A stretch of 64,000 nt of DNA from Pseudoalteromonas luteoviolacea H33-S (GCF_001625695.1 NZ_AUXY01000079.1:1-64000); one strand, 5' to 3'; shown: positions 38,074 to 47,127, counted from the stretch's first letter. Translations and numbers: made by a program. Notes: generated by a model from the sequence alone, not told the origin.

Positions 38074-38796
38074 CTAAGCCACTGGCTGGTTCTGATTTAT
38101 GATTGGTGCCTGTTCAACTGGCGCATAAATGCTGTAGTCCGTGATTTGACCATCAATGATTTGTATATTGCGGTTCACTTCTCTGGCTTGATCTGGGTCG
38201 TGCGTGACCATGATGATGGTACTGCCTTCTTTATTAATGGTTTTTAGCAAGTCCATGATTTGCCTTGCCATTAGTGAATCAAGGTTACCCGTCGGTTCAT
38301 CAGCCAATAAAATCTTAGGCTCACCTGCCAGTGCTCTTGCAATGGCAACTCGCTGTTGTTGACCCCCTGACAGCTGACTGGGTAAATAACTATGGCGACT
38401 TGATAATCCGACCAGCTCAAGCGCATGCTCAATGCGATTACGTCTTTGCTTAGCACTTAAGCCACGATAACGCAGTGGCATATCCACGTTATCGTAAATA
38501 CTGTAGTCTGGGATCAAGTTATAGTTTTGAAAAATAAACCCAATTTTCTCGTTTCTCAAACGCGATAAATCATCATCTGATAGCCCTTTGACAGAAGTGC
38601 CATCCAAGACATACTCCCCCTCGTTAAACTCATCAAGTAACCCCGCCACATTCAAAAATGTCGACTTACCTGAGCCTGATGGGCCTGTCACTGCCACAAA
38701 CTCTCCGGCATCCACTTGTAAGTTAAAGTCACGTAGCGCATGCGTTTGAATCGTTTCACTGCGATACACTCTGCTGATATTGTTCATTGAAAGCAT
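38074..38796 (-). CDS. ABC transporter ATPase, MacB/LolD type
   Basis: The 240-residue protein has Walker A GPSGSGKST, the Q-loop in FIFQNYNL, the signature LSGGQQQRVAIARAL, Walker B ILLADEPTGNLDS and the H-loop TH. This motif set is typical of LolD/MacB-type ATPases. It energises the two downstream permeases. It follows the adaptor gene by 24 bases and belongs to the sigma-54 controlled operon. Confidence 0.93.
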   Translation of the reverse strand: MLSMNNISRVYRSETIQTHALRDFNLQVDAGEFVAVTGPSGSGKSTFLNVAGLLDEFNEGEYVLDGTSVKGLSDDDLSRLRNEKIGFIFQNYNLIPDYSIYDNVDMPLRYRGLSAKQRRNRIEHALELVGLSSRHSYLPSQLSGGQQQRVAIARALAGEPKILLADEPTGNLDSLMARQIMDLLKTINKEGSTIIMVTHDPDQAREVNRNIQIIDGQITDYSIYAPVEQAPIINQNQPVA

Positions 38797-38820
38797 AATT
38801 AGGTCCTTAATTTTTGTTGT

Positions 38821-40089
38821 TTATTTTGAAATCTTAAAAGTTTGGCTTTGGCTAAATGCGTCGTAGTCAGAAATAATGATTTCTTCACCTTCTTGAACGC
38901 CGCTGATCAATTCGACATAGTCGACACTAGATACCCCTATTTTAATGTCGCGTACCTGAGCCATTTGATCTTGAATCACGAAGGCTTGCTTGCCTCCAAA
39001 GCTTGATAAAAACGGGCCGCGCTTGACTTGCAGTACCTGCGCTTTTTTCTCAAATTCAATACGTCCATTTACGCGCTGATTCTGACGTAGCTTTAAATCA
39101 CTATCGGCATCAATCTTCACTCGCACGGCAACTTGGTTTTGTTGGATCTCTGGAGATACTGAGCTCACCGCCCCCTGATAAAACTGCCCGCCAAGAGATA
39201 TCTCAACATTTAGCCCGATACCTAAATCGTCAGCATAAAACTCTGGTACTTGTAGCTCAGCTTCATATTCAGATAAATCCACAATGGTCATAAGTGCTTG
39301 GGCATCTGCAACTTGCTCTTTTTGCTGTACTAACCAGCTTCCGACGACCCCAGTCACAGGCGCTCGAACTTCCAGTGCACGTTGTCTGCGCTTCAATTCG
39401 TCTAAGATTTGCGTTTGACGCTGTACCGATAGTTCTCTTGTTTGCGCCTCAAAATCTAAGCGCTTTTTAGCCATAGAAACACGCTGTTGCGCATGCTTGT
39501 GCATCAGTTGTGCCTCAAGGAGCGTATCTTTACTGCGGGCAAAGTCCAACTCACTGATCACTTGCTTGTCATAAGATTCTTTGGAGCGACGCTGTTCGCG
39601 CTGAGCTGCATTTAAACGCACAGTCGCTTCATCTAAACTGCGCTCCAATTCAAGTTGTGCTTCATCGTCTGCTAATAAGCCTCTATTGGACTCCAACTGT
39701 AACTGAGTCAGCAACGAACTTTGCTGATCAATTTGGGCATCGAGTTCTGGGCTGTGGATTGTTGCAAGCAACGCATCTTGCTCCACTCTATCACCGGGTT
39801 TAACTAACAAGGTCGCTTGACCTGGCTCCGGGCTATATACTTGCGGCGCATTGGCTGCCACTAAACGACCAGAGACAGACACATCTCTCACTAGATCTTT
39901 TTTTATCACTTTGGCTGTAATCAACTGCGCGTAAGATACCGTTTTTATACCTGAGTACCACTGGCTAATCGCTGGGATAGACACTACGGTGATCAGCGTC
40001 ATCAATACCGCTGAAACAACGAATTTAAGTTTACTTGAACGCGTGCTTGGCGCGATGACTTCATCCTGGGACTGAGTTCCTTTAATCAT
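38821..40089 (-). CDS. HlyD-family periplasmic adaptor protein
   Basis: The 422-residue protein has one N-terminal membrane helix (KFVVSAVLMTLITVVSIPAI, about 23-43), a biotinyl-lipoyl-like half (PGDRVEQDALLATIHSPEL), a long coiled-coil hairpin (about 115-225) and the closing lipoyl half (RRQRALEVRAPVTGVVG), then beta-barrel domains. It is the adaptor of a three-part export pump together with the downstream ATPase and two permeases. A ribosome site (AGGTGG) lies nine bases before the ATG. It is first in the operon, 35 bases downstream of a sigma-54 promoter. Confidence 0.88.
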   Translation of the reverse strand: MIKGTQSQDEVIAPSTRSSKLKFVVSAVLMTLITVVSIPAISQWYSGIKTVSYAQLITAKVIKKDLVRDVSVSGRLVAANAPQVYSPEPGQATLLVKPGDRVEQDALLATIHSPELDAQIDQQSSLLTQLQLESNRGLLADDEAQLELERSLDEATVRLNAAQREQRRSKESYDKQVISELDFARSKDTLLEAQLMHKHAQQRVSMAKKRLDFEAQTRELSVQRQTQILDELKRRQRALEVRAPVTGVVGSWLVQQKEQVADAQALMTIVDLSEYEAELQVPEFYADDLGIGLNVEISLGGQFYQGAVSSVSPEIQQNQVAVRVKIDADSDLKLRQNQRVNGRIEFEKKAQVLQVKRGPFLSSFGGKQAFVIQDQMAQVRDIKIGVSSVDYVELISGVQEGEEIIISDYDAFSQSQTFKISK

Positions 40090-40124
40090 TTTATACCACC
40101 TGTTGATTTCGATACTTAGATATA

Positions 40125-40140
40125 AGCGAGGACAGTGCCA
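40125..40140 (-). promoter_or_regulatory. Sigma-54 (-24/-12) promoter of the ABC export operon
   Basis: Read on the minus strand the site is TGGCACTGTCCTCGCT, which matches the consensus TGGCACGN4TTGCW at TGGCAC and at the -12 GC, with the invariant GG and GC at the correct distance. Transcription would start about 12 bases downstream (near 40113), leaving a 24-base leader before the HlyD ATG at 40089. An NtrC-class regulator lies in the same locus. Confidence 0.8.
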
Positions 40141-40201
40141 ACAATTAAATAAAAATAAACCTTTGATTTTTAATGACTTTTATAATTTGTATTTTTATCG
40201 A

Positions 40202-40271
40202 GTGTCCGAATGGACACATCTGTTGTCCAGATGTGTCACTGTGACACGATTGTGGACACTTGCTGTCCACA
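40202..40271. promoter_or_regulatory. Cluster of TGTCC/GGACA inverted repeats, probable enhancer sites
   Basis: Four perfect inverted repeats are packed in 70 bases, 60-150 bases upstream of the sigma-54 promoter: GTGTCC-N4-GGACAC (40202-40217), GACACATCTG-N5-CAGATGTGTC (40213-40237), GTGTCAC-N1-GTGACAC (40233-40247) and TGTGGACA-N5-TGTCCACA (40251-40271). Position and symmetry are those of upstream activating sequences for sigma-54 activators, and the NtrC-class regulator of the locus is the likely binder. Confidence 0.75.
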
Positions 40272-40695
40272 GGGTAATTTACTCTAAATTGGTAGTGAGC
40301 TTGCACCGGTATGGATACAACAAACGGGGGTTTGCTTTAAGAGTGGGAATCAACCAAACGGGAAAAGTCTATTACGATGCATTGCGTATATTGGCATGCT
40401 TATTTGATCTTCATATTCGTTTTCATTTCAGACAAAAACAGGGTTCTGTTTAGCGCAGTTTATAAAAGCTGTTTTAACTCCGTATGTTTTAAACAAGCCT
40501 TGTTATCTCAAATTTGCTCACTTAAGGGTGGTAAATCAAGCCTCCAGCTAGAATGTCAACATCTCAAATTAATATCATTCAATTACATTGAGGTAAAAAC
40601 CTATCGAATAACTGGTTATTAATTGTACATCATTTCAAACCTTCTAAAGTAACAGTCTCAATCGTCTGGAAAGTAAAAATAAAAGTGAGGAAACA

Positions 40696-40920
40696 ATGTC
40701 TAAATTAAAATTAGTATTTTTTACCATGATCTTAATGTTCGCAGGTGCAGCCAGCGCTTGGACAACAATACCCAGTGGTGTAGTAGACAATTGCGAATGG
40801 AGATTTGTACGTGCTTATCAAGCGCCTGGTGTCTCTATTTTCGTGTACCGCGCCGCAAGCAGCTGCCAATATAGAACTAAAATAATTGACTACCGGGTTA
40901 GAGAAAAACGTTACCACTAA
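40696..40920 (+). CDS. Small secreted peptide of unknown function
   Basis: The 74-residue product has a clear signal peptide (KLKLVFFTMILMFAGAASA, cleavage before WTT) and a mature part of about 52 residues with two cysteines (NCEWRF and SSCQYR) that could form one disulfide. It has a good ribosome site (GTGAGGAAAC) and ends just before a strong terminator, so it is a real, self-contained gene. It is transcribed divergently from the ABC export operon, about 600 bases away. I recognise no family. Confidence 0.7.
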   Translation: MSKLKLVFFTMILMFAGAASAWTTIPSGVVDNCEWRFVRAYQAPGVSIFVYRAASSCQYRTKIIDYRVREKRYH

Positions 40921-40967
40921 TATGGTAAATACGTAATTCGAAACTTCCTAATTATGCTTGTAACACC

Positions 40968-40987
40968 AAGGGAGCTAGCTCCCTTTT
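40968..40987 (+). terminator. Rho-independent terminator of the small secreted peptide gene
   Basis: The palindrome AAGGGAGCT/AGCTCCCTT is followed directly by TT and then CTAAC, giving a strong stem and a short T-run on the plus strand, 47 bases after the stop codon. Confidence 0.75.
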
Positions 40988-41024
40988 CTAACACTATGCG
41001 CATCAATCCACAACTTGTATTGAC

Positions 41025-41489
41025 TCACCCATGATGTCGTCGTATGTGTTTTATCAATCCATCACTATTAAATTCTAGCGAGACGACATTGGTCTTTTTA
41101 TATTCGACTTCATTGTCTAAATGTGCAGGTTTCACCTTACCTGACTCCGTCATTTTGATAAAAACAACGTTAGCACCTGTCATGATATCAAGAATGTCTA
41201 TTTTACTGTGCACCACTTTATCTTTGAGCTTGGCAACCATGTCTTTTCGCAACTTTACTTTATCCGTGTAGGTAAAATTGTATCTCACGTGCTCATCCAC
41301 AAATTCATCTGCCAGTAACGCGATAAAGTTATCTATGTCTTGTACCGTTGTTGCGGGTTGTTGGCGAGCATTTTTGGCAGCCACAAATGCGTGCGCCTTC
41401 TTAACCATATCATTTGGAGTTAACTCCGTCTGTGCCGAGACAAAACTCGGTAAAGCGAAGGATATAAAGACGAGCGCGTATTTATTCAT
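41025..41489 (-). CDS. Exported SnoaL/NTF2-like protein
   Basis: The 154-residue product has a signal peptide (YALVFISFALPSFVSAQT) and a mature domain of about 130 residues with alternating helix and strand that resembles the SnoaL/NTF2-like fold (IDNFIALLADEFVDEHVRYNFTY, later a VVFIKMTESG strand). Such small domains often bind small ligands or act in simple catalysis, but no catalytic set can be assigned. It stands alone, with an intergenic region on each side. The family call is tentative. Confidence 0.55.
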   Translation of the reverse strand: MNKYALVFISFALPSFVSAQTELTPNDMVKKAHAFVAAKNARQQPATTVQDIDNFIALLADEFVDEHVRYNFTYTDKVKLRKDMVAKLKDKVVHSKIDILDIMTGANVVFIKMTESGKVKPAHLDNEVEYKKTNVVSLEFNSDGLIKHIRRHHG

Positions 41490-41569
41490 GTGATTTCCTT
41501 ATTATTATTTTAATTAACCATCACGCTTGTTTAGTTAGCATAATGTGGTCATTAGATATAACTAGATGA

Positions 41570-42187
41570 TTAATGTCTCAAAATGGTGTTCAAATGTGAT
41601 TGGTAATCTTGCAATATCAACTGGCGTGCTTTATGGCTTTTTTGCTGTACACCATGGGCAATAAACGGCGGCACGATTTCCCACCCTATAAAGCCAAATA
41701 CGTCTTGGTATAATCCATCAATTTTGCCTTTATAATACGCCATTTCATCTTGATTGGCTGCTCCCCCAGTTGTGATTGAGTACATCACCTTTTTTGGCGC
41801 TAATATGGCCCCCTGACCATAGGCAAAACCTGAGGTTAATACGCGGTCAATCCACCCTTTGAGAATGGCAGGAAATGACCACCACCATAGTGGAAACTGA
41901 AGGATCAATAAATCACACGCAATTAGATTTTGCTGCTCCTGCTTAATTTGTTCGCAAAATATCCCATTATCTAAAGCATATCGCTGTGCTTTGGCTAAGT
42001 TGAACCCCGAGGGCTCTGAGAACCCCATGACATCTTTGCTTCCCGCCACAGCATCAAATTGCTCAGCATATAAATTGGACTCAGTAACGACAGCGCCAAA
42101 TTCATTAAATGTTTGCTTAGCAATCTGATGCAACGCAAAGTTAAATGACTTCTCTTCAGGGTGAGCAACTATTAGATGAACGCGCAT
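41570..42187 (-). CDS. NAD(P)H quinone reductase, flavodoxin fold
   Basis: The 205-residue protein matches the flavodoxin-2 family (MdaB, KefF and NQO1 relatives). The start MRVHLIVAHPEEKSFNFAL is the FMN/FAD-binding AHP.. motif, and LLILQFPLWWWSFPAILKGWIDRVL with GFAYGQG is the family hallmark. It reduces quinones by two electrons, limiting oxidative stress. It is cytoplasmic, single-gene and unrelated to its neighbours as far as the sequence shows. Confidence 0.85.
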   Translation of the reverse strand: MRVHLIVAHPEEKSFNFALHQIAKQTFNEFGAVVTESNLYAEQFDAVAGSKDVMGFSEPSGFNLAKAQRYALDNGIFCEQIKQEQQNLIACDLLILQFPLWWWSFPAILKGWIDRVLTSGFAYGQGAILAPKKVMYSITTGGAANQDEMAYYKGKIDGLYQDVFGFIGWEIVPPFIAHGVQQKSHKARQLILQDYQSHLNTILRH

Positions 42188-42657
42188 CTTACTTCCTTGC
42201 TTTTCAGGTAATTAAAATTATTGTTATTGACCAGTTCATGCTCGATAAGTTCAATTTAGGTACAAATAACTATCTACTCTTTTCACACCTACATTAACCG
42301 TAACAACTGCTAGAAAATGCGCATGTAGCTCTTTAGACTATTTCCTCCAATTAAAACGATCATGCCTTAATTTTCGCAAATACACCTAGGTCATTTTTCA
42401 CTAAAACGATGCCTTCACTTGTCTAAGTTGGCTTTTTTTTTAAAAAAAATATGTATTTTTTTGCATGTTATTTCTGCTATTCAAAACTCACTTAATGGTA
42501 AAAATTTAACCTTTTAAAGCATTAACTTAGCCAAAATACAAACAAGTTGATGAACGTAAAGTCAGTACTTCACAGAAAAAAAGAGACAGCTCCCGTAAAA
42601 CTTTTTCTTGATCTACTGGCGTGCCAGTCGCGTATTGCCGGAAAATTAACCACTCCA
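42188..42657. other. Intergenic region before the FAS1 lipoprotein gene
   Basis: This region of about 470 bases has AT-rich stretches, notably a T/A run at 42430-42470. It must hold promoters for the quinone reductase (minus) and the FAS1 gene (plus). An open frame runs into the FAS1 gene from 42547, but begins with TTG and encodes no signal peptide until the later ATG. No repeat or RNA gene was seen. Confidence 0.4.
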
Positions 42658-44841
42658 ATGGAGATGATCGTGAAAGTACTTGCAAAACTGGCACTTGTTG
42701 CCATGGTGGGCGTACTGTCCGCCTGTTCTGATGATGACGACCCGGTCGTAATTACTCAACCTCACCAACCTGAAAACTCAGTTTATGATGCAGCAAAAGC
42801 AGCTGGCTCATTCACTACCTTGGTCGCAGCACTCGACGCAACGGGTCTAAATGCAACACTTGATGACACAAACAACAAATTTACAGTGTTTGCACCGACT
42901 GACGCAGCATTTGAGCTACTCGGCACAGAAACGATAAACGGCTTGCTTGCCGACACCGACCAACTCAGTAGTATTTTGACATATCACGTACTCGCCTCAG
43001 AAGTAAACGCCGAGACTGCACTGGGGTTAGCAGGGCAAACAACAGCAACCGTCAATGGCGCCAAATTAGCCTTATCTCTGTCAGGTGAAAACCTACTGAT
43101 TAACACCGCGACTGTTACTCAAACAGATATCCAAACTGACAACGGTATTATTCATGTCATTGATGCGGTATTAATGCCGCCAGCTGGCACAACGTCCACC
43201 CAAAATATTGCTGAAGTCGCAACTGCTGCGGGAAACTTCATGACGCTATTGAAGGCAGTAGAAACAGCAGGTTTGACAAGTGCCCTCACAGGCTCTGATC
43301 CGCTAACTATTTTTGCCCCAACAGATGCCGCATTTGCAGCACTTGGCACAAAAACAATTAATACCTTGTTGGCTAATCCCGAGGTACTAGGCGACATCCT
43401 CAAGCAACACATTGTTGCAGGCAGTGTCGACTCCATCACTGCGATGTCACTCAACGGTAAAGACGCAACGACCTTGTTAAATAATCAACAAAGTGTGTCC
43501 ATTGACGCAGCATCAGACATGTTGAAATTTGCAGGCATTACGGTCACTCAAACGGATATTCCGGCTTCTAACGGCATTATCCACGTACTCGATGCTGTCG
43601 TGGTCGGCAGTGTGGCGGTGCCTGAGTCACTGGGTTTGATCCCCGAAGTTGCCACTGCGGCGGGCTCTTTCAATACGTTAGTCAACTTACTTAGCGCAAC
43701 GGAACTTGATCAAGTGTTGTCAGATCCAACCGTTAAGTTCACCGTTTTTGCACCGACCGATGCTGCGTTCGCGGCACTCGGACAAGAAACCTTAGATGCG
43801 CTTGGAGCTAACACAGAAATGTTGAAAGACATTCTGTTATACCATGTTGTATCTGGGCAAAGCGTTATGTCAGATGCGGCATCTGCTATCGCTTCGTCAG
43901 AGTCTAATATGGTCACAATGGCTAACAGTGATATGGCTGCATTAAGCACCGTAGATAGCAAATTATTCATTGATGATGCGGTCATTAGAACTGCAAATGT
44001 GCAAGCCGACAACGGGGTTATCCACGTGCTTGATAAAGTGATCATGCCGCCTGCGGAGAAAGTTGCTTCTGAAAAAACCATCGCAGAAGTCGCAGTCGAA
44101 ACTGACGATCTATCTACGCTCGTGCAAGCTTTAACTGCAGCGAACCTTGTGGACACGTTATCAAACAAAGAAGCGACATTTACAGTGTTTGCGCCGACTA
44201 ATCGTGCATTTCAAAAGATCCCAGCTGACACACTCAATGCATTGCTCGCCGACACCGCTGGGTTAACACAAGTGCTGACACAGCATGTGTTGAACTTAGA
44301 AGCGCCTGCTATGACAGCGCTCAAGCTCAACGGCAAAAAAGTGGAAACACTTGCTGCAAATATGCTAGATATTCGCGTTGTTGATTTTGCAGGAACCAAC
44401 AACGGCGAAAACGACGCAGTCGCATACGATTCGAGCAAGCAAATACTGGTCGCTGGTAATGGCAGTGAAAAATCAGGCTTTACACTCTACACATTTGACA
44501 ATGATCTCACTTTTGCACAAAGCCAGTGTAACGATGCATGTGCAACAGCTTGGCCGCCGGTGATTGCAACGCAAGCGCAAATTGAAAATATTCCAGGACT
44601 GTCTTTAATCGCTCGTCAAGACAATATGATGCAGGTTGCGTATTTAGGGCGTCCTTTATATTTATACGCCGCGGATACTGCAGCAGGAGATATGATGGGC
44701 AGTAGCATAGACAATTGGTCACACGTCATGCTACCCACGTCAGGTCTGCAAATCGAAGGCAGCAATGTGATACAAAAAGACATTTATACAGCTAATGGTG
44801 TTGTGCACTTGATAGACACTGTGATAACTGCCGTCGATTAA
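42658..44841 (+). CDS. Lipoprotein with FAS1 (fasciclin) repeats
   Basis: From the ATG at 42658 (or 42664) the 727-residue product starts with a lipoprotein signal (lipobox LSAC) and an acidic SDDDD stretch. Three complete FAS1 domains follow, each with TVFAPTDAAF and a closing NGIIHVIDAV-type motif. A fourth begins with TVFAPTNRAF but is split: between its halves lies a module of about 120 residues (YDSSKQILVAGNG.., CNDACATAWPP, YLGRPLYLYAAD) matching the COG4315 lipoprotein repeat, and the fourth ends NGVVHLIDTVI. FAS1 proteins mediate adhesion, so it is probably displayed on the envelope. The longer frame from 42547 starts with TTG and would place the signal internally. Confidence 0.85.
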   Translation: MEMIVKVLAKLALVAMVGVLSACSDDDDPVVITQPHQPENSVYDAAKAAGSFTTLVAALDATGLNATLDDTNNKFTVFAPTDAAFELLGTETINGLLADTDQLSSILTYHVLASEVNAETALGLAGQTTATVNGAKLALSLSGENLLINTATVTQTDIQTDNGIIHVIDAVLMPPAGTTSTQNIAEVATAAGNFMTLLKAVETAGLTSALTGSDPLTIFAPTDAAFAALGTKTINTLLANPEVLGDILKQHIVAGSVDSITAMSLNGKDATTLLNNQQSVSIDAASDMLKFAGITVTQTDIPASNGIIHVLDAVVVGSVAVPESLGLIPEVATAAGSFNTLVNLLSATELDQVLSDPTVKFTVFAPTDAAFAALGQETLDALGANTEMLKDILLYHVVSGQSVMSDAASAIASSESNMVTMANSDMAALSTVDSKLFIDDAVIRTANVQADNGVIHVLDKVIMPPAEKVASEKTIAEVAVETDDLSTLVQALTAANLVDTLSNKEATFTVFAPTNRAFQKIPADTLNALLADTAGLTQVLTQHVLNLEAPAMTALKLNGKKVETLAANMLDIRVVDFAGTNNGENDAVAYDSSKQILVAGNGSEKSGFTLYTFDNDLTFAQSQCNDACATAWPPVIATQAQIENIPGLSLIARQDNMMQVAYLGRPLYLYAADTAAGDMMGSSIDNWSHVMLPTSGLQIEGSNVIQKDIYTANGVVHLIDTVITAVD

Positions 44842-44859
44842 TTTCCCTTCCTTTGAGCT

Positions 44860-44895
44860 AGGTATGGCTGTCTATTCGACATGCCATACCTTTTT
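44860..44895 (+). terminator. Rho-independent terminator after the FAS1 gene
   Basis: AGGTATGGC/GCCATACCT forms a 9-base perfect stem, extended by a GTC/GAC pair, with TTTTT following on the plus strand, 19 bases after the stop codon. The oppositely oriented ROK gene ends nearby at 44905. Confidence 0.8.
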
Positions 44896-44904
44896 AGTTG
44901 ATAT

Positions 44905-45780
44905 TCAAGCGTGTTCAAACAGCGACGTCGCAACACAATACTTTTGCTCAAACAGTGCAAAAGCGCCAAGCAAGGGCGCATATGGCAATTGGCTAATACG
45001 AATATTCAGCTGCTTGCACTGCTCATATTGAGTAAATGTAGACAGCATGGATTCACCAAATAAATCATAAGACTGTGTCACAGAGCCTCCCATAACGATG
45101 ACATCCGGATCATAAGCAAGCTGCATATGGGCAAAGGCTATCCCCAAATGTGTGCCCAGTTGCTCAAATAGCTTAAGCGAAGCCGTATTACCGGCTTTTG
45201 CTGATAAATACTCTAACTCCCCATCGGTACCGCGCTGTTTAAAAAATTGGCCACTACAATAATCTTCTATGGTTTTATCCAGATAAGGTGCGCTGCCAAA
45301 CTCACCAGCCAAGCCATATCGACCAGTATAAAGCTGCTCTTCTATCACCACACCTGCACCGAGCCCTGTCCCCAAGCAAACACCTAATATGTTTTTACAA
45401 GGGGAATTTACCCTACCATGCTCACCGTAGCGGTATTCACCGTACGTAAAGCAATTTACGTCGTTGTGAACCAGTACAGGCACATTAAAACGCCGACTCA
45501 ATATTTCTGACAACTGAACATCACGCCACGCAGGAATATTTGTGACTTCAAACACTTCACCTGTGTCACTGTTCACGACCCCTGGAATCCCAATGGCGAT
45601 ACCAACACATTCATCCGTTATCGTTTTTTTGACTAATTCAATGACATAATCTGTTACTGCTTGTTTTGTGCCAGATGCAGGCACAGGGTAACGTTTCACT
45701 TGAGCAATTCGACCTTGTTTGGCAAGACCGCACAAAGCTTTAGTGCCCCCTAAATCAATACATACAACCATCCCTGACAT
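44905..45780 (-). CDS. ROK-family sugar kinase
   Basis: The 291-residue protein has the ROK features: ATP-binding VVCIDLGGTKALCGL at the start, IAIGIPGVVNSDTG, VLVHNDVNCFTYGEYRYG with the catalytic aspartate in the HND motif, and LGVCLGTGLGAGVV. The zinc-binding CxCGxxGCxE motif of most ROK kinases is replaced by a YCSGQFF stretch, so it belongs to a zinc-free type, as far as I recall also seen in Bacteroidetes. It likely phosphorylates a hexose or amino sugar. It lies two bases after the FHS transporter, so the pair imports and phosphorylates one sugar. Confidence 0.82.
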   Translation of the reverse strand: MSGMVVCIDLGGTKALCGLAKQGRIAQVKRYPVPASGTKQAVTDYVIELVKKTITDECVGIAIGIPGVVNSDTGEVFEVTNIPAWRDVQLSEILSRRFNVPVLVHNDVNCFTYGEYRYGEHGRVNSPCKNILGVCLGTGLGAGVVIEEQLYTGRYGLAGEFGSAPYLDKTIEDYCSGQFFKQRGTDGELEYLSAKAGNTASLKLFEQLGTHLGIAFAHMQLAYDPDVIVMGGSVTQSYDLFGESMLSTFTQYEQCKQLNIRISQLPYAPLLGAFALFEQKYCVATSLFEHA

Positions 45781-45782
45781 CT

Positions 45783-47036
45783 CTATGCTTCCTGCTCTGG
45801 TGATCTTTTCGCGAACAATTTAATTGTGTGATTATTGACAATAGGTTTTGACGTGTAGGCCACATGCAGCATATAGCCCAATGGGACAAATAACAGCAAA
45901 AGAGACAACTGCAACGACCCTGATACTTGTGCCAAAGCACCAATCAAGGGCGAGATAACTGCCCCCCCCACAATACCTGTGCACAAAATACCCGCGATGG
46001 CACCATGCCCGTGAGAAAATGAATTGAGCGCGAGCGAAAAAATCGCTGACCACATTATCGATAAAAAGAAGCCAGCAACAGGGAATGCCAATAATGCAAT
46101 CTCTACAGAGCCAAATATAGCAGCGACCAAACTGATACCCGCTCCGATGCAAAACCACGCAAGTACTTTGCGTACATCAAACAGCTTCATTAAAATCAAA
46201 CCAGCCGCGCAGCCCACAGTCAACATCAGCCAAAATTCACTGACAATACCGGCACCGACTTGCTTTGCATCCAACCCATGGACCTGCTCTAAAAAGAGTG
46301 ATGTAGTATTTGCGATCCCTTGCTCAAGAGCAACATAAGCGGCAATCGCAAAGAAAAACTTAATCACCACTTTATTTTTGAACAGTGCCAAACTCTCTTT
46401 TAGTGTGTAAGCTTGCGACTTTTCTTGTTCATCATTGCCACCCTCAAAGCGAGTCACAGCCCCCCAAATCATCATGACAATACACACAGCAGCAAACAAC
46501 CAGTACATACTTAACCAACTCATTTGCGCTGGTACCAGTGTATTTAATACATTTCCAGACTGCTGCGACATATCTGCTAAATTAACGTAGACAATAGGGG
46601 ATAAGGTCGCGCCAGCGCCAAATAGTAGCTGAGCAACAATAGATAACACTGCGAAATGCTCACTCCCGCCGGCTTTTCTTAACAGCGGATTGATGGCCAC
46701 TTGCAAGAACGCCATGGCACTGCCGATTAAAAACAAGGCGACCATCGCAAACACGAAACTAGGTAAGAGTGCAAATAGCAATGAGCCTGTGGCTGCAAGC
46801 GCAAAAGCCAATGTCATTACAAACTTTTCACTGAGACGCTGCGCTAATAACCCAGCAGGAATTGACATCACACCATACGCAGCAAAAAAAGCAAATGGAA
46901 AAAACCCTGCCAGCGCTATGCCGATATCAAAGCTTTTAATCAATTCCGGAAAGATAGGACCAAGAATATTAGTGATAAAAGAGATCGTAAAGAACGTCGC
47001 AAGAATCACGAAAACTGCTGGCAAATTCTTATTCAT
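45783..47036 (-). CDS. FHS-type MFS sugar transporter
   Basis: The 417-residue protein has about 12 membrane helices, beginning NLPAVFVILATFFTISFITN, and FHS traits (IFPELIKSFDIGIALAGFFPFAFFAAYG, and FLQVAINPLLRKAGG close to the fucose/glucose permease motif). It probably imports a sugar with protons and hands it to the ROK kinase encoded next. Substrate could be glucose, galactose, N-acetylglucosamine or a disaccharide. The leader holds an 11-base inverted repeat that may be its operator. Confidence 0.82.
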   Translation of the reverse strand: MNKNLPAVFVILATFFTISFITNILGPIFPELIKSFDIGIALAGFFPFAFFAAYGVMSIPAGLLAQRLSEKFVMTLAFALAATGSLLFALLPSFVFAMVALFLIGSAMAFLQVAINPLLRKAGGSEHFAVLSIVAQLLFGAGATLSPIVYVNLADMSQQSGNVLNTLVPAQMSWLSMYWLFAAVCIVMMIWGAVTRFEGGNDEQEKSQAYTLKESLALFKNKVVIKFFFAIAAYVALEQGIANTTSLFLEQVHGLDAKQVGAGIVSEFWLMLTVGCAAGLILMKLFDVRKVLAWFCIGAGISLVAAIFGSVEIALLAFPVAGFFLSIMWSAIFSLALNSFSHGHGAIAGILCTGIVGGAVISPLIGALAQVSGSLQLSLLLLFVPLGYMLHVAYTSKPIVNNHTIKLFAKRSPEQEA

Positions 47037-47058
47037 TAAGTGTACCTTATTTAATAAA

Positions 47059-47127
47059 AAGGTGATGGCAAAAATAGGATCTGTTCGTTGGCAGACAAAT
47101 GATCCAAGGGGAATCCGCCATCACCTT
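47059..47127. repeat. Inverted repeat in the leader of the sugar transporter gene
   Basis: AAGGTGATGGC (47059-47069) and its perfect complement GCCATCACCTT (47117-47127) are separated by 47 bases, just upstream of the transporter ATG at 47036. It may be paired operator sites for a looping repressor or an mRNA stem. The rest of the gap to 47470 contains nothing else I could recognise. Confidence 0.45.

Noticed and set aside
40103..40622. Open frames on the plus strand upstream of the small secreted peptide gene
   Set aside because: They cover the sigma-54 enhancer array, lack ribosome sites and have no protein-like features.
42547..42657. N-terminal extension of the FAS1 protein
   Set aside because: It starts with TTG, has no ribosome site, and would bury the lipoprotein signal.
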